Shown one piece after another: positions 22,459 to 25,751 of a stretch of 25,751 bases of DNA. The notes under the pieces are model-generated. The model was not told the origin of the DNA and ran no database searches. It was given only the letters and a program-made list of their open reading frames with translations. Source of the stretch: DATFAS01 sp035254305. Its GTDB lineage: Bacteria; Bacillota; Bacilli; Aneurinibacillales; RAOX-1. The position numbers and the translations under genes were made by a program. How positions within the stretch are numbered: position 1 is the first letter of the stretch; each line of letters starts with the position of its first letter. The stretch spans positions 1 to 25,751 of the forward strand of contig DATFAS010000077.1 of assembly GCA_035254305.1 (NCBI GenBank), given 5' to 3'.

Positions 22459-25127
22459 CCAAAAAGATTCCGATACTCATCCATTTTTAGTAATACCTCT
22501 CTTGGTTTACTTCCAGATTGAGCTGATATAAACCCTTCTGCTTCCATCATGTCAACCAAACGGGCTGCACGGTTATATCCAATCCGAAAGCGACGCTGTA
22601 GAGATGACGAAGAAGCTTGTCCCTGTTCCACTACAAAAAGTAAAGCTTCTTCAAATAATTCATCGTCATTTTCCATAGGATTCGATGTGGCTTTAGAAAG
22701 TTCCTCTTTATCAAATAGATAGACCGTTTTTTGTTGAGCCTTTATATGATCGACAACTAACTCAATCTCATCATCAGATACAAAATTACCCTGAAGACGA
22801 GTAGGCTTTGCTTCACCAACAGGATAGTAAAGCATATCCCCTTTTCCAAGTAATCTCTCAGCTCCTGACATGTCGAGAATCGTTCGTGAATCCACTTGTG
22901 ATGATACCGCAAAAGCAATGCGAGTAGGAATATTAGCTTTAATTAAACCGGTTATAACATCAACGGATGGTCGCTGGGTTGCTAATAATAAGTGAATACC
23001 ACAAGCACGTGCCTTTTGTGCAATTCGACAAATCGACTCTTCTACATCATGGGGGGATACCATCATAAGGTCTGCTAGTTCATCAATAATGATAACAATA
23101 TAAGGAAGCTTTTCTTTTCCTTCACGTTGGACTATCAAATTATAACGTTCAATATCTCTAGCACCTGTATCCGCAAATTTCTCATACCGCCCGTCCATCT
23201 CTTCAACAGCCCACTTCAGTGCTGCTGTTGCTTGTTTGGGGTCTGTAACAACAGGTGTTAGAAGGTGTGGAATATGATTATATGGAGCTAATTCAACCAC
23301 CTTCGGATCAATAAGAATCAATCGAACATCTTCAGGCTTCGCTTTATATAAAAGACTGATAATAATGGAATTTACACAGACACTTTTTCCTGAACCAGTA
23401 GAACCCGCAATAAGTCCATGAGGCATTTTCTTTAAATCCCCAATAACTGGGTTCCCAGAAATATCTCTACCTAATGCTATGGCAAGAGGGGATTTGTTTT
23501 GAATAAACTCTTCTGATTGAAGAATTGATCGGATAAAAACTGGTAAACTTACCTCGTTAGGTACCTCAACTCCAATAGCAGATCTTCCCGGGATCGGCGC
23601 TTCCATTCGTATATCCTTTGCTGCCAATGCTAACTTAATGTCATCAATTAGGTTAGTAAATTTATTAACCTTAACACCTGGTGCAGGTTGTAATTCATAT
23701 CGAGTAACAGTTGGACCCTTTACCACACCAATTACATCCGCTTTTACACTGAAATTCTCTAATGTCACGATAAGCTTCTCAATTTGCTGATCCGTATAAT
23801 GATCATCCACATAGGATAGCCTAGGCTCCTCCTGAAGATAACCTAAGTCAGGAAAGATATAATTACCAGTAGCTATAGAGCTAGCTGTGGTGTACCCTTC
23901 CGATTTCCTCGGTGAAATAGGGGAGAATTGTTCTTGCTTAACCCCTACATCCAAACCTGAAGCTGGCTGTTCGTAAATTTTATGTTGGTTCGTGGTTTCA
24001 ATAGAATCAATCGATTGAATCGCCTTCGCATCGTGTGTTGACAATTTTAAGGATGAAGGAACCTCGTTGGATAATACACTATTTACTTCGATATCCTCGG
24101 CTTGCCTAGACCGATTTTCTTCTAAAACTGTAGTCCTATCTAAATCAGGTTGATTAATATAATCTTCAGTATCTGGAATAATAAAAATGTTTGCTTCTTG
24201 TCGACTCTTCAAGCCAAATGGCTTACTCTCTTCATCCAATAGAACCTGATGATTATTCATCGGTTCAACAGTAAGCACTACGTTAAGAGAATGTTGATTT
24301 TGAAATCTTTGATCGTCCAAATTGGAAAATCGAAACTCCTTATTCTCCATTTTATCGTTAATTTCTTTGTTGTTCATTTGTGAAATTTCTGGTATGACAA
24401 TCTTATTTGAGTTTAATCCACCGATATCATCTTCTAATCCCTCGGAAGAGAGTGATAAGCTTGGTAAAAGTTGATTAGCTATGCTTGAAGCAGATGGTTT
24501 CTCAAGGTTATCCCCATCGCTAATTACCTGACTATTTTGTACAATATCTTCTTGTGATCCCAAGGCAGATTTGAGCTTATCTAGATCCTCCGGAGTATTG
24601 TTGAGGAGTTCATCAACTATTTTATCATTTTTCACTGTTGGAGCTGCTGCCGTATCAGATCTTCGAGCTTCACGAAATGATTCTTTAGAATCGTTGGAGA
24701 CTTTTGAAGCTCTCCCTTCATATCGGTATTCAGGGGTTAATCTTGGATCTTTTCTCCCAAAAACAGGTGAGACAATTTCCGTTGGCTTAAAAGGCTTTTT
24801 TGTAACCTTGGAGTCGTTATTGTTTTGAATTGGGTTAGCTGGAATGTCCGGTTTCCTAGAAATCGGCTCAAGTTTCACTGTTATTTGTGGATCATTCTTT
24901 GGCTTTGCCTCTTTCTGAACTTCATCTGGGATAATAGGGAAACGGAAATGAGACGAACCTTGATTTTGGCGATTCTGTGGATAGATCACCTTTGTTCTCA
25001 CCTGAATGTCCGGTTTGATCTCTCGATCACTATCACCTGATGTATCCTCTTCTGAAGGGAGCTCAGTTGTCCTGTCCAAACCAAGAAAATCAGCTAATTT
25101 ACGAAAAACATCTTTCAAACTTTTCAC
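22455..25127 (-). CDS. sftA: FtsK/SpoIIIE-family DNA translocase, SftA-type (soluble)
   Basis: 890 residues from GTG 25127, with AAGGA-type signals upstream. There is no N-terminal membrane domain, which separates it from SpoIIIE and FtsK and points to SftA (YtpS), the soluble septal DNA pump of bacilli that clears chromosomes from the division plane. Residues ~1-440 are polar and low in complexity, a flexible tether. The motor follows: LIVTLENFSVKADVIGVVKGPTVTRYEL, Walker A GSTGSGKSV around residue 575, Walker B IVIIIDELADLMM, and LLATQRPSVDVITGLIKANIPTR. The C-terminal gamma winged helix (SSLQRRFRIGYNRAARLVDMMEAEGFIS) would read the KOPS/SRS skew sequences. Confidence 0.94.
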   Translation of the reverse strand: MKSLKDVFRKLADFLGLDRTTELPSEEDTSGDSDREIKPDIQVRTKVIYPQNRQNQGSSHFRFPIIPDEVQKEAKPKNDPQITVKLEPISRKPDIPANPIQNNNDSKVTKKPFKPTEIVSPVFGRKDPRLTPEYRYEGRASKVSNDSKESFREARRSDTAAAPTVKNDKIVDELLNNTPEDLDKLKSALGSQEDIVQNSQVISDGDNLEKPSASSIANQLLPSLSLSSEGLEDDIGGLNSNKIVIPEISQMNNKEINDKMENKEFRFSNLDDQRFQNQHSLNVVLTVEPMNNHQVLLDEESKPFGLKSRQEANIFIIPDTEDYINQPDLDRTTVLEENRSRQAEDIEVNSVLSNEVPSSLKLSTHDAKAIQSIDSIETTNQHKIYEQPASGLDVGVKQEQFSPISPRKSEGYTTASSIATGNYIFPDLGYLQEEPRLSYVDDHYTDQQIEKLIVTLENFSVKADVIGVVKGPTVTRYELQPAPGVKVNKFTNLIDDIKLALAAKDIRMEAPIPGRSAIGVEVPNEVSLPVFIRSILQSEEFIQNKSPLAIALGRDISGNPVIGDLKKMPHGLIAGSTGSGKSVCVNSIIISLLYKAKPEDVRLILIDPKVVELAPYNHIPHLLTPVVTDPKQATAALKWAVEEMDGRYEKFADTGARDIERYNLIVQREGKEKLPYIVIIIDELADLMMVSPHDVEESICRIAQKARACGIHLLLATQRPSVDVITGLIKANIPTRIAFAVSSQVDSRTILDMSGAERLLGKGDMLYYPVGEAKPTRLQGNFVSDDEIELVVDHIKAQQKTVYLFDKEELSKATSNPMENDDELFEEALLFVVEQGQASSSSLQRRFRIGYNRAARLVDMMEAEGFISAQSGSKPREVLLKMDEYRNLFG

Positions 25128-25258
25128 TTCCTTCTTTCCTTAAATCCTGATGTAAGAAATGTCTCCGCATCTTTATATCTTAACATGGTCGGAAATTTAT
25201 AGAAACAGAAAAAACGATCACAAAGGGAAGGGAGAAACAAAATTAAGAGTTGAGGTAT

Positions 25259-25447
25259 TGATAAGGGTCTTGGAGGACTCTATTTTGATGAATTTGGATA
25301 AAAGGAAGGAAATAAGGGTCTTCTAGTCCCTTATTGGTTGGCTAATCTGAAAAATTGGGGGATTAAACACTGATAAGGGCCTGAGAGGACCCTATTTTGA
25401 TGAAATCTAAGATAAAAAAGGAAATAAGAGCCTTAAGGGCTCTTATT
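25259..25447. repeat. Two imperfect direct repeats with conserved hairpins, upstream of sftA
   Basis: Two copies of a ~77-bp unit start at 25259 and 25371 (period 112). Both read TGATAAGGG, then GAGGAC, CTATTTTGATGAA, GGAAATAAG. Each has two stem-loops. The first pairs AGGGTC with GACTCT (copy 1) and AGGGCC with GACCCT (copy 2). The second is AATAAGGG/CCCTTATT in copy 1 and a perfect 10-bp AATAAGAGCC/GGCTCTTATT in copy 2 (25423-25447). Sequence varies while pairing is kept. The rest of the 387-bp gap between sftA and the tRNA genes (25128-25258 and 25448-25514) holds no gene that I can see. Confidence 0.75.
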
Positions 25448-25470
25448 AGATTAGTAGCCTCTATAAAATA

Positions 25471-25490
25471 AAAAAACGCCTAATGACGTT
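25471..25490 (-). terminator. Possible terminator of the tRNA cluster
   Basis: A short stem (AACG..C / G..CGTT, 25475-25480 with 25485-25490, one mismatch) followed on the minus strand by a run of T and A/T. It lies 24 nt past the CCA end of tRNA-Ile. The stem is weak but the T run is good. Confidence 0.5.
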
Positions 25491-25514
25491 GGTGTAATTT
25501 CCCTATGATGGATA

Positions 25515-25591
<77 letters not shown>

Positions 25592-25634
25592 ATTATTCTT
25601 CAGTACTCTACGAGCACGCAAAATTAATTTTAGA

Positions 25635-25708
25635 TGGAGCGGGTGATGGGAATCGAACCCACGCGACCAGCTTGGAAGGCTGGAGTTCTACCATTGAACT
25701 ACACCCGC
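25635..25708 (-). tRNA. tRNA-Gly (TCC)
   Basis: 74 nt on the minus strand: acceptor GCGGGTG, D-arm AGTTCAATGGTAGAACT, anticodon loop CTTCCAA with TCC at 25674-25676, T-arm GGGTTCGATTCCC and encoded CCA. It lies 43 nt upstream of tRNA-Ile in the same cluster. Confidence 0.97.
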
Positions 25709-25715
25709 ATAATGA

Positions 25716-25751
25716 TGGTCGGGAAGACAGGATTCGAACCTGCGACCCCCT
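25716..25751 (-). tRNA. 3' part of a tRNA, probably tRNA-Pro, cut by the window end
   Basis: The minus strand shows a T-arm CAGGTTCGAATCCTG, acceptor 3' strand CTTCCCG, A and encoded CCA. A CGGGAAG acceptor with this T-arm is what Bacillus tRNA-Pro(TGG) has. The anticodon is outside the window, so the identity is an inference. Confidence 0.7.

Noticed and set aside
25259..25447. A CRISPR array
   Set aside because: Only two imperfect, long, hairpin-rich copies with no regular short repeat-spacer pattern and no cas genes.

Overview
The window looks like chromosomal DNA of an endospore-forming Bacillales bacterium. The gene families point that way: SftA-type DNA translocase, LutABC, MtlR with PRD domains, an S-box (SAM-I) riboswitch, AGGAGG-type ribosome binding sites and an AT-rich composition. 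Genus and species cannot be fixed from the sequence. Most genes lie on the minus strand.

Left flank (1-3344): the 5' two thirds of a family-5 peptide-type solute-binding protein, a possible 35-residue single-span membrane peptide, a 77-residue CxxC protein and an M29 aminopeptidase.

Centre (3345-15261): the main feature. A gene for a short HtrA/trypsin-like serine protease is split in two. The N-terminal part (His and Asp of the triad) ends at 3821. The C-terminal part (the GNSGGP serine) resumes at 15025. Between them lie about 11.2 kb that can be removed in silico at a shared ACGA to give an uninterrupted 236-codon protease frame. The insert carries a large serine recombinase at its right end. 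It also carries a divergent 51-codon gene, homoserine dehydrogenase under a SAM riboswitch, and a complete mannitol phosphotransferase system: MtlR, MtlA (EIICB), MtlF (EIIA), MtlD, plus the general PTS proteins enzyme I and HPr. A σK-like promoter (AC, 16 nt, CATANNNTA) sits just upstream of the recombinase. I infer an intervening element comparable in design to the sigK skin element, possibly excised in the sporulating mother cell, with a self-contained mannitol uptake cargo. This has not been tested.

Right flank (15262-25751): an HxlR regulator, a 48-residue protein, a Nudix hydrolase, the lutABC lactate-oxidation operon, a molybdopterin operon (moaC, a MoaB/MogA-type gene, and a compact sulfite-oxidase-like domain protein), an orphan TAXI-type lipoprotein, an L,D-transpeptidase, sftA, a pair of structured intergenic repeats, and a tRNA cluster (Ile-GAT, Gly-TCC, and probably Pro, cut by the window end).

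How the parts work together: MtlA and MtlF would import and phosphorylate mannitol with phosphate relayed from enzyme I through HPr. MtlD would convert mannitol-1-phosphate to fructose-6-phosphate, and MtlR would sense the phosphorylation state. A cre-like site in the mtlA promoter and Ser46 of HPr give the element the parts for CcpA-type catabolite repression.
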